Shown: piece after piece, positions 1-13,500 of the stretch
How positions within the stretch are numbered: the stretch's first letter is position 1
Layout: each line of letters begins with the position of its first letter
Source of the DNA: Epiperipatus broadwayi
Taxonomy: Eukaryota; Onychophora; Udeonychophora; Euonychophora; Peripatidae
Direction: 5' to 3'
Assembly (NCBI GenBank): GCA_028023455.1
Contig: JAQFVV010012394.1
Span: 33,052,650-33,116,649, forward strand
Length of the DNA: 64,000 nt
Translations under genes and position numbers: made by a program
Notes under the pieces: generated by a model
The model's input: the letters and a program-made list of their open reading frames with translations, nothing else
What the model was told of the DNA's origin: nothing
Database searches by the model: none

Positions 1-470
1 AATAATTTTCTTCAAATGTTGTAAAATATGTGAGATATTAATGATGATGCAAAATTACGATGAAATGTTTTAAGGTTGCCTAGCCTAATAGTATTGGCAG
101 TCTAAATTCCAAAATAAGTTGACATCAGTTCATCAAGCTTATAATGATACACACTAGATGGCAGTATATGGTTTAAAAATATGGTTTCATTAAATTTAAT
201 GATTAATTCACTAAAATATGTTTATGGCTAATTAAATCAGAAGGAAAAAGAAATGAAAGATGAAACATTAATTTCTTTGGATTTTTTAATTAAAACTTGC
301 TTTTTTAAAAGATTGCTTTTGTAAACAATAAGATTTTGTAAATAATTTTTAACATGTGCAAATTTCATTTCAAATACAAAAAATACAGCAACACTAATAT
401 TCTCAGTCTTTAAATTTGAATATGAGTAATTACAAAAGTTTGTGACAAAATATTTGAAGACTAATAAATA

Positions 471-502
<32 letters not shown>

Positions 503-1059
503 AATAAATTAGTTTTGATGGCTATATTCTTTCCAAAATATATGTAATAATCAAATTTATATATATATTAAATACAGTAATATTTATATAATTCAACTTA
601 TTTTATTAAAAGTACTTTCAATTATATTTCTTTTAATCTTTGTCAACTATATAACATTGAATAACTAAAATGAGACATCATTTCATAATTCCCATAATTC
701 AATTCAGTTCTCCCACAATTCTGTTCTTTTAATGTTTGATAATTGATGATTTCTTGAAAGTAATATAGCCTCTTTTGTTTTATGTTAATTGTGGCAACAT
801 TCAATTTGTATAATTTACATATATATTAGCTAAAAAAAAACATTAATTTAATTTGGCAAGTAATGAATTAAAAACCAAAAAATGTTTTTTTTTTTTGCTT
901 CAACCAAAACTTTGGTCACTAAATTTGAATTACAATAAATATTTGGGCATTCATAAATAAATCACTTGTTAGTGTATTACTTACCAAATTAAAACTAATG
1001 ATTGAATTAATTAATTTATGGGTGCCTTGCATTTTTATTTCAAGTTACACCATAATCAA
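1..1059. other. AT-rich non-coding DNA
   Basis: No gene or recognisable element is seen here. There is a (TG)n microsatellite at about 482-502 and many A/T runs. The stretch lies downstream of the last visible exon of the minus-strand arrestin gene, so it is either its next intron or intergenic DNA. Confidence 0.6.
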
Positions 1060-1064
1060 AATTA

Positions 1065-2640
1065 AAACAGGCAAAACTCTCCATACAGTAGCACTACTCA
1101 GTGCAAGCCAAAGTAACCAACGGATTCCAGAAGGCTTGTGCATAAAATCCCTATCTAGGGTCCACTCATCCAATATCCCCAGACTGGTTTCTAGATTGTG
1201 ACTTTCATCAGTGAGGAAGTTTTGGATCTGAGACCACTGCACCTAGATCTTAGGATCTAATGCAACCCTCCAGCAACCACTTTTTATATCTACTTAACTA
1301 CAAAACTATGAGACTAGAATTGAAAACACAATATTTTCAATCCAAGCTCATTAGCTTATATAGTCATACTGGTCTGAACTCAGTTCAGTACTCATACATT
1401 TTTGTGTCTTTGGTTGCTTAATAACCATAACCACCACTGTCCTATTAGGCTGGATTGGTATTAAATCACTAAACATCACATGATTACCATTTCTTATGCT
1501 TGCTCATAACTTATTAAAACAGGCAAAAGTCTCCATATAGTAGTTGATCTAGCTGCAGTGCTTTCAGATCCAAAGCTCCCCACTGACAAAAGCCACAAGC
1601 TAGAAACTAGTTTGGGGATATTGGATGAGTAGGCACTAGATAGGGATTTTATGCTCAAGCTTTCTGGCATCCATTGATTACTCTGGCTTGCACTGAGTAG
1701 CACACTGCTGCATGGAAAGTTTTACCTGTTTTAATACCAGTTATGAGAAAGCTTAAGAAACAATGATCATGTGAAGTTTAGGGGTTTAATACCAATCCTG
1801 CCTAATAGAGTAGTGGTGATTATGGTTATTAAACAACCAAAGACACAAAAATGTATGAGTACTGAACTGAGTTCAGACCGGTATGACTATATAATCTAAT
1901 GAGCTTGGACTGAAAATATTGTGTTTTCAATTCTAGACTCATAGTTTTGTAATTAAGTAGAGATGAAAGGTGGCTGCTGGAAGATTGCATTAGATCCTAA
2001 TATATAGGTGCAGTGCTTTCAGATCCAAAGCTCCTCACTGATAAAAGCCACAAGCTAAAAACTAGTCTGGGGGTATTGGATTAGTAGGCACCAGATAAGG
2101 ATTTTATGTGCAAGCCTTCTAGCATCCACTGATTATTCTGGCTGGCACTGAGTGGCACTACTGTATGGAGAGTTTTACTTGTTTTAGTAACAGTTATGTG
2201 CAAACATAAGAAAGGGTGATCATGTGATGTTTAGTGGTTTAACACAAATCCTGCCTAATAGGATATTGGTGGCTATGGTTGTTAAAGAGCCAAAGACACA
2301 AAAATGTATGGCTGCTAGACTGAGTTTAGACCCATATGACTATATAAGCTATTGAGCTTAGATTGAAAATATTATTGTGTTTTCAATTTTATTGTCATAG
2401 TTTGAGTTAAATAGAGATAAAAAGTGGCTGCTGGAGGGTTGCATCAGATCCTAAGATCTAGGTGCAGTGCTTTCAGATCCAAAGCTCCTCACTGACGAAG
2501 GCTACAAGCCAGAAACTAGTCTGGGGATATTGGATGAGTAGACACTAGATAGGGATTTTATGCAAAAGTCTTCTGCTCTGACTTGCACTGAGAGCAAGCA
2601 TAAGAAATGGTGATCATGAGATGTGTAGTGTTTTAACATA
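1065..2640. repeat. Satellite-like array A (about 450-465 bp unit) with an orientation switch
   Basis: A unit starting near 1068 (GGCAAAACTCTCCATACAG) runs in one orientation to about 1500. From about 1545 the same sequence continues reversed, for a little over two further units to about 2640, with landmarks such as the CAGATCCAAAGCTCC motif recurring at about 1566, 2019 and 2475. Spacing gives a period near 455 bp. Units differ by scattered substitutions, so the array is not very recent. Related copies lie at 32.4-33.1 kb, 33.5 kb, 48.7/53.9 kb and 58.6 kb. No coding potential; short ORFs inside are chance. Confidence 0.8.
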
Positions 2641-2721
2641 ATCAAAATTGTGGTTAAAAAAAAAAAATTCGATTGCTAGTGCTTTCTCCTCTAATTAAAT
2701 GAAGGTATTTTAAAAATATTA

Positions 2722-2724
<3 letters not shown>

Positions 2725-2760
<36 letters not shown>
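2725..2760. repeat. (AT)n microsatellite
   Basis: An almost pure alternating AT tract directly follows the array A segment. Confidence 0.9.
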
Positions 2761-2763
<3 letters not shown>

Positions 2764-2819
2764 TATAAAACTATAATAATTGAAATTGTCATATCTCATT
2801 TTGTCTTCAAATATTTCAT

Positions 2820-3440
2820 CTTATCTAGATTGGCCTGAGCATTCATCACCATGAACCTGTGCATATACAGATAGATAATGCATAGCCAAAGGCAAGAATA
2901 GACAAATAGGCAATGATGCTCACTGCATCTAAATGTTTCCATTAGGGATCAGAATCTGGTAATAAATTGTCAAGCTTTTTGAAGATAGGGTCGGAGAACT
3001 ACTATTACATAACTGAACAAACAGTATTCAAATTGTCTATACATTTCTGAGAGAACTACTGTCACAAGGCTGAAAGACAGTATACATGTTTACCAGTTAA
3101 TGACTGTCACAAAGCTAAATGCCAGTCTAAGAATTTTTAGAGAATTACTGTCACAGAGCTGAAAGATAGAATTGACATTCTCTAGACAACAACAGTTAAG
3201 GTAAATAGTTGATACAGTGAGGCAAATACATATTCAAGACTGGAACCCAAATGTTAACACAAAGGAAGATGTCAAGCACAATCAGAAGTATCACCAGACC
3301 TACTCACAAGGCCAGCTGTCACAGTACAGCTAGAAGTGGTAGGAAACCTATAAGAGCATGTGCAGTCCTTTTTTCGATAGTTCACTTTAGAACTAGTAAC
3401 TATATTTCACCAGCGGTAGGAGGTGAAGCATAGCTACTAT
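2820..3440. other. Unidentified less AT-rich segment with short degenerate repeats
   Basis: Between about 2994 and 3185 a motif like GAGAACTACTGTCACA is repeated three to four times at roughly 55-65 bp spacing with divergence. The remainder to 3440 is noticeably richer in G and C than its surroundings but has no long ORF. It could be a remnant of a transposon or LTR; I do not recognise it. Confidence 0.4.
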
Positions 3441-4439
3441 AAATATAGTGTAAATATGCACAAATGTATATTTGTTTTCATGTTTCTTTAATAAATATAG
3501 TATAAATCATATTTGATCAGCTTTTGTGTTTATATACTAATCCAGAAACAAAAGAAATAATCAGTTAATAAATTGAAGATGGATATTAAAAAAAGGCATT
3601 TTCACCCTAGAGAAACAAGTGAAAATAATATTATGCTAATTAATAAAGTAAATTGTGGTGAATTGAAAGTTATTTAATAAAACCCAAAAGATATAACAAT
3701 AGTGACAATAAGATGAGAAGAAAAAAAAAGAAAAAAAAATCAGAATTATTAATAAAATAATAAAGTTGAAAAAATATGACTTCTTTAGAAATTAAAAATA
3801 CAATTAAAAGCTTAATAGTAAATTGATATTTGAAACTGATATAACTAGACAATGACTAAAGTAGAATGTAGAGAAGTAGATGAAATTAGAAAAGAAGATT
3901 AAAAACGTTTTATGGCAGAGCAGAATAACATAGTTTACACTAAGTAAGATGGGTTGTGTCACTAAGATAATGTCTGAAAATCGAAGTGATGAATAATTTT
4001 TAGAAAAAAAAGTCTACTGAATTTTAAATTAAAAAATGAGCCATGGTAGATAGGCAATCTTGATACATGTATAAATAAATAGGTTTAAGAAAAATGTAGA
4101 AAATTGTGAAAATTTAAATGCAATGAAAATTGGCAACAGCAAACAGTGATTCTAGTCAAATGATTAAAAGTGGTGTCCTACATGGCATAATGCAGTAATA
4201 GTGAGAAGTCTATGGAGTTCAAAATCCAAGGATATTGATCATCAATGGCACTTTTGGTGTTGAAATTTTTATGAATTCTTGAGAAATAAATTATATGATT
4301 AGTATTTTACTGCATAGTTTAATGTGTAGAGTAGCGCAATGTCCATGCATTGGGGTGATTCTCTTTATTGATGTGCAGACTTCTAATTAATGCCCCAGCA
4401 ATAAAACATTCTATTAATATTTATTAAAGGCATTGTCAT
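3441..4439. other. AT-rich non-coding DNA
   Basis: No gene, exon or clear repeat was recognised. The final part may be the 5' portion of the decayed LINE that follows, but it is too degraded to assign. Confidence 0.5.
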
Positions 4440-5020
4440 AAATGCTTTGAGAGAAATATACCTAATATAAACTCTGATTCAGGAGAGAGTTTATAAGGAA
4501 CATTTATGATTCTGTTAGAGAAAATTAATGCAAAAAGAGGATAAAGATGTTAGAAAAGTTAACTTAACTCACAACGAAAGCTTTGTTAAAGATCTAAAGT
4601 AGAAAAACTTTCAAGAAAGTAAAAATGTTTATTTCTAAAAACAATATGGATTTAAAAATTGTAAAAGGACAAAAGATCTTATTGGAATGGTGAGAACAAG
4701 CATTGAAAATGTTGAGATAGATTAATATTTATTTTATTGAATATCAAAAGGCATTTATATGATAAATTGGATTAAAGTGATTGATATATTTTTAAAAAGG
4801 CTGGATTAGAAAAAGAATGTTTAATATTAGACTTTGGTTGTATTATTGTTCTTTAGTATTGCTATTTATGTCACTAATATTACTTAAACAAATGGATTAG
4901 TAACTAATATATATAAAATTAAAAGTTCGAATTAATTTTTGAAAGGATTGCTATATTACTGAATAATCATGAAATGAATTACAGTTGTATAGACAAAAAT
5001 ATAAATCTGGAATTAAAAAA
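4440..5020 (+). pseudogene. Decayed LINE reverse transcriptase fragment
   Basis: Plus-strand translation with many stops and frameshifts still resembles a LINE RT. Around 4645 it reads like QYGFKNCKRTKDLIGMVRTS, the usual region where RTs have QFGFR..R.T.DAI. It is followed by a degenerate equivalent of the DxxKAFDRV motif near 4735-4770 (ISKGIYMINW) and a likely remnant of the RQGC region near 4925. This is an old, dead insertion in AT-drifted sequence. The family is probably the same RTE/Jockey-like type as the fragments at 10.1, 23.6, 48 and 54.4 kb, but that is inferred. Confidence 0.5.
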
Positions 5021-7344
5021 TAATTTTAAAAGCGATCTAATTAATATAATTAACAATGATGTGATATTATATTTTACTCTCTTTATGCAACAAACTTTCG
5101 GTGAATAGATTTAAATCTGCATTTGTATATCATTCCATTATTTGTAATAAAGTAGAAAACGATTTGAAGAAAAATAAAACAGGTATATTTTATGATTACC
5201 ACAGACAATTTATTAAATGCACAATGTAATTGTGTTAATGTACATAAATTACGAATATTGGTCATTTCACGTGGAAACGTTAACGTAACGTGATTTCAGC
5301 GAGATGGTTTTTCCCCCCAATTTTAATTGTTATCGCTATTCAGAGTAACAGACCTGACTAAGTTGGCTTATTATGAATTTTGGCATTTTGATAGAATTTA
5401 TTCCAGAGTTGTTTTTTTTTTTGTTATTTTACATTTATATTACTGAAAATGAGGACAATTGGAAATTTGGTAAATAAATTGAGTTGAAGTATAATTTAAG
5501 AACACAAATAATCAATAATAAAATTAAAGAATAACTTTCAATATATAACTGTTAATAAGAAGAAAATAAGTATATGCATTGTGCATGAGGTATATTCATA
5601 TATATATAAAACAGTTCAATGATAATTTCCAAAGACTACTAATGAATAATTTAATATCCCACTAAAGCCACATTTAATGATCTTTACAGTCGAAAATGGC
5701 CATTTCTTACTGCAATCCATTACTTTATATGAAAAATAAATTAAACTACAAGAAGTAAGAGAAGTGTATATTAAGTCATTAATATACATTTATTAATACA
5801 ATATAAAACAAATGTACACTTGCATATTTATACTATATGCAGTGATTATACCACTGCCATTGGTGAAGAATAGGTCCTAATTGCCATGCAAAAGGAATTT
5901 CAAGTGCCCTTATAATTTTACTGACCTCTTCCAACTATACTGTGACAGCCTGCCTCATGAGTAGGTATGTTGAAACTTCTGGCTGTATGCTTGACAGATT
6001 GCCTTGCATCTGCATTAAGTTCTAGCAGCTTTCAGTCCTGAACATGGACTTACCTAATTGCTTTATCCATTTAGCTTGACAATTGACATCTCTGGGAAAA
6101 TATGTATTCTGTCTTTTAGCTTAGTTCTCTTGGAGATTATGTATACTGCCATTCAGCTATATGACAGTTGTTTTCTGACCTTACCTCCAAATGGATTGAC
6201 TATTTGTTGCCAAATCCCCATGCATAATGCAAACATTTGGGTTGTCAGCATCATTGCCTATTGACATATTCTTGTCATTGAATATGCATTATCTAAATGT
6301 GCTGGACTAGTCCATTATTTGAAAGCAAGGTGAGATATGACAAAGTCAATCTAATATTCAATGCAAGTTGATTTTAAAATATTATTATTTAAATTTACAG
6401 AATAGAACAACTTTCATTTATTTTTAATCTCTGTAAAGAAATGAATAAACATAATTTATAATGATCAATTATTTAAATAATATTTGGAAATTATTATTTC
6501 ATTCTTGCAATATATTTCTTACAGCTATTTAACATTATATATAGTGTATATATTTGTAAAATAAATGAAATTTTATAAATGACATGTAAATAACAAAGTA
6601 CATATATACCAATATATCAATCAGAACAAATAAAATATAATCAAGACGATTGATGGCAGGGAACAATCAAAATAAGATAAAAACAAATAATTGACAGAGC
6701 ATGCTCAGATATTAACCTTTAATTCTTTACATGATCAGAAACAATGATGCATTAAGTTTTTTCTAATATTCCTTTTTCTATCATTGCTTTTAAATTCCCA
6801 GTTTTCAATTGGCTCCATCAAAATTAGCATTGTGTGCAATGAATCAAGTAATAGCAAAAGAAAAACTAAGAAAGTGTGGAACATTGCTAATTCTAATAAC
6901 AGATTGAGTAGAAGGTTCAGTAGTGTCCAACTGAACATGCTCTAATATTTTAATTCTTAATTATTAGCTGTTTATTTCCTAACAGATGATCATTATAAGT
7001 TGGTGGATGAATGCACACTCAGGTGTAATAGTATACATATGGCAAAGCATAATTTCACACACCAACTCAGTAGTGTAACCTGGAATTCTGGACCAAAAGC
7101 ATAAGTCATCTGTGATAATCAAAATATTAGACATAAGAACATAGACAATAAAGAAATACCAAGATCTTATATAACAAAGTATGGAATTAATAATAACAAT
7201 AACAACAATAATAATACTCAAAGAATAACTGCAGATCATAAAATATTGACTTACATAATTAAGTAACACACATATGCTAATTATATATAGAATTATAATC
7301 AAAATTACCCCAAATTCACAATTCAATTATATATTAATACTTAC
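5021..7344. other. Non-coding DNA below the last visible arrestin exon
   Basis: This follows the 7345 splice donor on the minus strand, so at least its upper part is intron. I looked for the missing C-terminal arrestin exon (an I-P-I-x-I-G-like strand and PPxY tail) and did not find a convincing one. A less AT-rich patch at about 5830-6320 holds no recognisable gene; the longest open frames (68 and 115 aa) look like chance. Confidence 0.5.
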
Positions 7345-7548
7345 AAATATAACATAACTGAGATCCATTATTTTACAGCCAACAAGGTACGATGGTGGAA
7401 GAGGTGGAACTTGCATTCTTCTTGTCTTTATTAGAATCTGACCAACTTGAACACTGCCTAAGTCTACTGACATAATATCTGCCGAATGAGAAGCATTTTT
7501 GCATTCTTGATCACGTCGGTAGCATTTAATTTGGTAGATAAGAACTTC
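7345..7548 (-). CDS. Arrestin gene, most 3' visible exon (C-domain end)
   Basis: This exon has 204 nt, 68 codons, phase 0 on both sides. The acceptor AG precedes GAAGTTCTT at 7548 and the donor GTAAGT follows at 7344-7339. It encodes EVLIYQIKCYRR, a variable linker, then QVPPLPPSYLVGCKIMDLSY, which matches the alpha-arrestin C-domain pattern of an edge strand followed by a P-x-x-P-P-S turn and an I-x-V-x-Y strand. It continues directly from MKAVLKQ of the previous exon, as the family's L-x-Q-E-V motif predicts. At least one further exon is expected downstream. Confidence 0.88.
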
Positions 7549-10500
7549 CTATAAATATATTGATAAACATGTATAGAATTGATGTTTTAACAATAACATA
7601 CATTTTCAAGCCTTAAATAAGTTTTAAAAAATCTTATGGTTTGCATGAATTATATATATATGGAAGTGACGATTTTTTATGATTAAAATATGTATATAAA
7701 AATAGTTATGATTTATTGTACAAACATTGATTAAAAATTTGCAACCTAGAAGTGACAAAGGTGAAGCCATTGTTCATGGAACTGGAGCTCCTTAATTGGT
7801 CTGAACATTTTTCTTAATCATGCAAGATATAGAATACAATATCATGCAATATAAAAAGACAGGACATATTAAATTTATTGTTGAAAAATATGTAGAAAAA
7901 ATTTTTTAAATAATGTTTTTATGTAAATAACCAACAATAAATTACAAAATAACAAAGTACTCAATAAAGTAATCAGTTCTTGGTCAATATGTCATTCTTG
8001 GAAAAGATCAGTGATCTTAAGAATCTAGACTTGTTACAAAACAATTGGAAATTGTAGGAATATTGTCATTACATAAAAACCTTTGAGGCTCAAATAAATC
8101 ATAAAAACCAAAAAGACCTCAAATGATGTTATGAAATAACAATATTCCTGCAATTTATATTTGTTTTATAACAAGTCTAGATTCTTAAGATTTCTGGTAT
8201 TTTCTAAGAATGGTAAATTAACTAAAAGAGATAAAATACTTTATTGATTACTTTCTTTTGTACTTTTTAGTTGGCTATTTATATAATTTTTTATTTTTTA
8301 ATTATACTTACATATTATTGTTAAAATGGTTAAACTACAAAAAAATTGGACAAAAATAATTTAATAAAATGTAAAAAAATACACCCTCTATCAAACAAAT
8401 TCTAAATTTAAATATAATGTGATCATCTACTATATAAAAGCATTTAGGCATTGGATTTTTAATTAATTGTCTACATTTTTTTTTACACATTTATTATTTC
8501 TTTCACAAAATATTTATGAAATATTAATTATTTCATAAGAATAATTTAGATTTTAATAAAAGTGAAAATATTAACAGCATTTTACTCTACAAACATAATA
8601 TTTCTTCTATTGTCTAACTTGTTAAGGACTTTTCCTGAAAAATCTAAGTATGTGAGTTTAAATTGTAAAAGGTAACAGGTTTTTTTCATTGTTAAAAATT
8701 CAAAAAATGTGGACATATCTGAGAGAAACACAGAGAGGGTAAGTTAATATAAAAGAATTTAAAATGAATAGAAAGAGGCTGGATATTGTGGGAATGTGCA
8801 AAACAAAGTAATCAGATTATGTGAAAATGAATGTCATGTAATTTATGTTATTTTAAAGGTAGTTGTCTATCTTAATTGAGGGAAAACTATTTTGAGATGA
8901 ATAACAAAAAATTTGTATAAGACTTTGTAAATGATAAATTATTAGTAATTAATCCAAGGATTATTTAAAAGGTCTGTGTGGAGTGATACCATACAGATTT
9001 GAAGTCCGTTTAGAGGAATTTTGTCTTTTATCTATTTATGAAAGATTTTTAACAAAGTTTAATTGTAATGAATATATTATGCATGATTTCTACCTGTCAT
9101 TTATTAGGAAATCTGTGGCATTTTCATATGGAAGAAATTTTTCTGACTACTGATCATAAATATATTAAATGTTTTTGTTCTTAATTCAGACTTACTGCAT
9201 AATAATTGCTGTGTCTGCAAGTATGTCTGGGTGGCCAGCAAATGAATATATACAATAAGACAATATTTTTAAGTAATCAGAATAGCAAATAGTTTGTAAC
9301 AACACTATCTCTACAGTTTGCTAATGTTCAATTTCCTCAATATACATTCAGGCTGGCTGCTACAAAGCAGTTCACAATGGGCTAGGTTTATGCACACCTT
9401 TGCCCAGTCCAGTTTAGCTGCACACAAACACATCATAGTATAGCACTGTGACCGATTGTAAGCTCCTTACAGCTTCCATCTGTGTAACAATCCACCAGTA
9501 ACTCCACTTGAAAACCACTGGAAATGCAACTCTTAGCTGCTATCAGACGGTTTCCTTAGGCTACAGTCTCCCAATCTCTGTAGGCCTATTCAGCTATACT
9601 CATGAACTACATTTCCACTGAGCACTGGACATTAACTGAAGCACTGACACTAGATCTCTCCTACTGGAATTGAACAGGAAAGTCAACTGGAGATGCACTT
9701 TAATAGCCTGACGTACTCGTTACCTACTCTTTTTATAGCTTTCTGATAACTGCAATAATTAATTACATTCTCCAATAAGGTAAGGTCTCTTATCTAGAAA
9801 TATTTGCAATCAGTAAATATTTCTTAGAATTTTGTCGATCACCATTACGTTAATGCTTTAATTAAATTCCTCAGTAACAATCTCTGAAATAAATTCTAGT
9901 TTTTCTGGAGTGCACAAACTTGTATACATTTTTTACAAAATACAACAATAATATATAGTCTATGTCAAGCATTGGTGGTCAAGAGGTCAGCACATCTGCC
10001 TTATAAGCAGTTGTCCCAGGTTAGCAGGTTTGCTTCCCAGTCGATGCTATGACACATGAAAAAAAAAATATATAGACTGTTTTGAGTAGGCAAAAATAGC
10101 AAAACTATGAGAAAATTGTAAATGCATAATTCTTTTTTATGGATCTGAGACTTGGACACTTAATAGAAGTGCAATAGAGACTTCAGACCACCCAAAGAAA
10201 TATGGAGAGATGCATGTTGGGAGTAACAAGAGATCAAAAACACAATGTACAGGTAAGAAAACAAACAGGTGTTACTGATCTCATTGAAAAAATTAAAAGA
10301 CAGATGGAGTTCAGCTGGACATATTGCTAAAAGAGATGGTAATAGATGAAATCTTAAACTGGATTCCAAGAAATTGTAAAAGACCCAGAAAGAGACCATA
10401 CGTGAGACAGATGGATGAAATAAGAAAGTGTGCAGGGTGATGCAGAGAAGAGAAGCTAAAGATCAGAGAAGATGGATTGAACTTGCAGAGACCTTCATCC

Positions 10501-13500
10501 TGTAGTGGATTGATAATGGTTGATGATGAAGATGAAAACCTGTATTGCATCTTAATCTCTAATTCATTAAGTTGTCTAAAGACAGTTTCAAAGATCATGG
10601 GTATAAATATTGACAGAGTTGAAATTAGTAGACATTTTTTGTTTAATATCAATTTTTAATTTAAATGATTCAGAATTTTTAACAATAGCAATAGCATTAG
10701 ATAATCGATTAAATTCAAACAATGTCATAGAATTGATTAACTGAATCAAATGCCTTGACTAATTCAATAAAATAAACATATAAATTGCTCCCTTATTATT
10801 GGTATTTTACTTGAATTTGCATATCAACTAAAAACTATATCTACTGCTTTTTGATTCTCCGAAATCACATCAAATATATAGTAACCTTTTATCTACGATT
10901 GGTTGCAACCTTTTCAGCAAAGTTTTTGAAACTACCTTTGCTATAATTAATAACACTCATATTCCACAATAATTACTGCAACCTTTTCCTCTATTATTTT
11001 TAAAAATTGGAACCATAGAATTAGCTTTAAGATTAGATAACAAATTTTATGAGGCCATATTTTTCTAAAAAATTCCTATATATTTTTAAAGCTAACATAT
11101 TATCAACATTTTTTTTTTCATGTGTCAAAGCATCGGCCGGGAAGCGAACCCGAAAACCCGGGACAACTGCTAAGAAGGCAGCTGTGCTGACCACTTGACC
11201 ACCAATGCTTGACTATTATCAACATATTTAAAACTTCCCCAATTATTTCTGTAGGAAATGCGGTCTTTTCATTTTTATGATTACAGACCTTTTTTTTGAT
11301 TTCATTAAGTTGGATATCTTCATCCACGTCTAAATTAAATTGGATATATAATTAAACATCATCATCTTAATTTTTGTATCATTATTCAAAATATGATCAA
11401 AATACTTCTTCCATTATTCCAAATATTATCGTCACCATATAGAAAAATGTTATTGATGAATTTAATAAGATTATATTTTATGGATAGCTGCTGTTAACGA
11501 TAGTGATAAAGTATTATGATGAAAACCTGTTACATAAATTTTGCTATATATCTCTCTATTTTTACATAAATATATTTTACATATATATCTATGATTTACA
11601 ATTAACTCATTGCAATTTTTTATATATAATTACAGTGCCCTCTAGCATCAGCACCTAATAATACATTTGAAATGCAAAGAAAAATACCCCTTTAGCTTTT
11701 TCCTCATTTATATATCCCGAAGTATTGCAGACAAAGTTTTAAATATACAAAGGAGAAAAATAAATAGAGGTATTTGTTTTAAAATGTATTGTCATGTTCT
11801 GACACTAGAGGGTTATTTTTTAACATTTTCAATGAATTAATCTCAAAACAAATAAAATATTTAACTAAAACAATAGATCATTAAGTGTTGTTATTCTAAA
11901 ATCAATCCTCTTTCAAGATAATTTTATTTGACCTATAAGTGATTACAAAAAAAATTAAAAATAAAAAGATAACAAGAATTAACTAGACGAGGTTACAGGG
12001 TGATATATACAAAGAAGAAATGATCCAAAAGTCAGTAGAATACAAAATGAATGTTAGTGAAGAACTTTGTCTGTGGATGCAAGGTGAATATTATTCATCT
12101 AGTCTATAACAAAATACCTTTCTTAGTAAACCCTGTTTTGGCAAGTTATGGTTGGAGGGTTTTATTAAATCATAATAGATATTAAATCATAATAGATATT
12201 TTCATATAAATTATTTAGGGGTTGGTTGGAGAGGTTCTGTTTAGACCAGTTGTGAATTCCCAGGTTAATATGGCCAGGTATGAATCAGCCTCTCTCTTGT
12301 CTGTTTCTTGGATATTTTTAATTATGGTGAGGAAGCAGTTATTGGGTAAAAAAAAATAGATCGTTATCCAAAAATTTCTGTCAATTATATTATTATTTGT
12401 TTTTATGATTATGTGTATACATTAATAAATCTTAATTTCTCTTTATTCTAGCATTTGTTATTTATTGCAATCGATAATAGTAATTAAAATATAATAAGTA
12501 TATCTTGTTTCTAACCGAGTCTAGCAGAATATATAATGAAAATGTTTGTGATCATGTGATGTTAGAATGTGAGCTGCATGAAGATTACCATTGAGTAATT
12601 TTCATGTTAGCTGTGCATTTTGGGAGGGTTTTTTCAAATGTTATTATATACTTTATATTCTACTAATAATTATATGTTATATAATATTCAGTATTATAGA
12701 TTATAGCTGAATTTCTGCTCAATATGTCTTACCTGTTTTAATACTGCTTTCATCCATTTGATCTCATGACTAGAAAGATTTTCAATGCTATAATTAATTT
12801 CTATAATGTCCCCAGGAATAAATGAACTTTGATTTAATGCAACTTGGCATATAACATTACCATTGGGAAAGCAGCAGTCACAGAAAAGTTTTAATGGCGG
12901 ATGACTTGGATAATGAAGTGATTGCTGAAATTTAGAAAATAAAGTAAAAACAATGTTCAAACTGTATTATTTATAGACATATAAATCATAAGCAATAAAA
13001 TTTATGAATACTTTACCTCCTCGAATGTAATATATATATACAAATACAAAAACTGCATTAAAAGCAAAGCTTTATTAACAATAAAAATACTGTAGCACTT
13101 GGCATGCTTTTATGCTTGTAACAGAGGTAAGGGAATAAATCCATGTTTAAAAGCTAACAAATTAGCATATTATTTGCATAGTGCATTAATTAGTTAGAGC
13201 AAGTAGAAAGGGGAATGCATAGCAAATAATAAAAAATCATATACGACAATTATATATAAAGTCACATTATATATGACTTGCTTTTTTTGATTGTATATAT
13301 ATTAATAATTATACATAAAACGTACTCTTTTTTTGGTAAGGATTTTGTCCTTCCAAATGTTAAGCATCTATTTTAATGTTATGAGATGAGATGAGATGTA
13401 CTGTGACTTCTCCTTACGGAGTCAGGAATCTCTCAGCAACCATGCCCAGATAAACCTGTTAGCCACTTTATCTTCCATTCCCCACTCTAAGTTTTTCCAT

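Noticed and set aside
6979-7326. 115-aa minus-strand ORF rich in Ile
   Set aside because: It lies just past the donor of the last arrestin exon; composition is that of AT-rich intron and it has no arrestin C-tail features.
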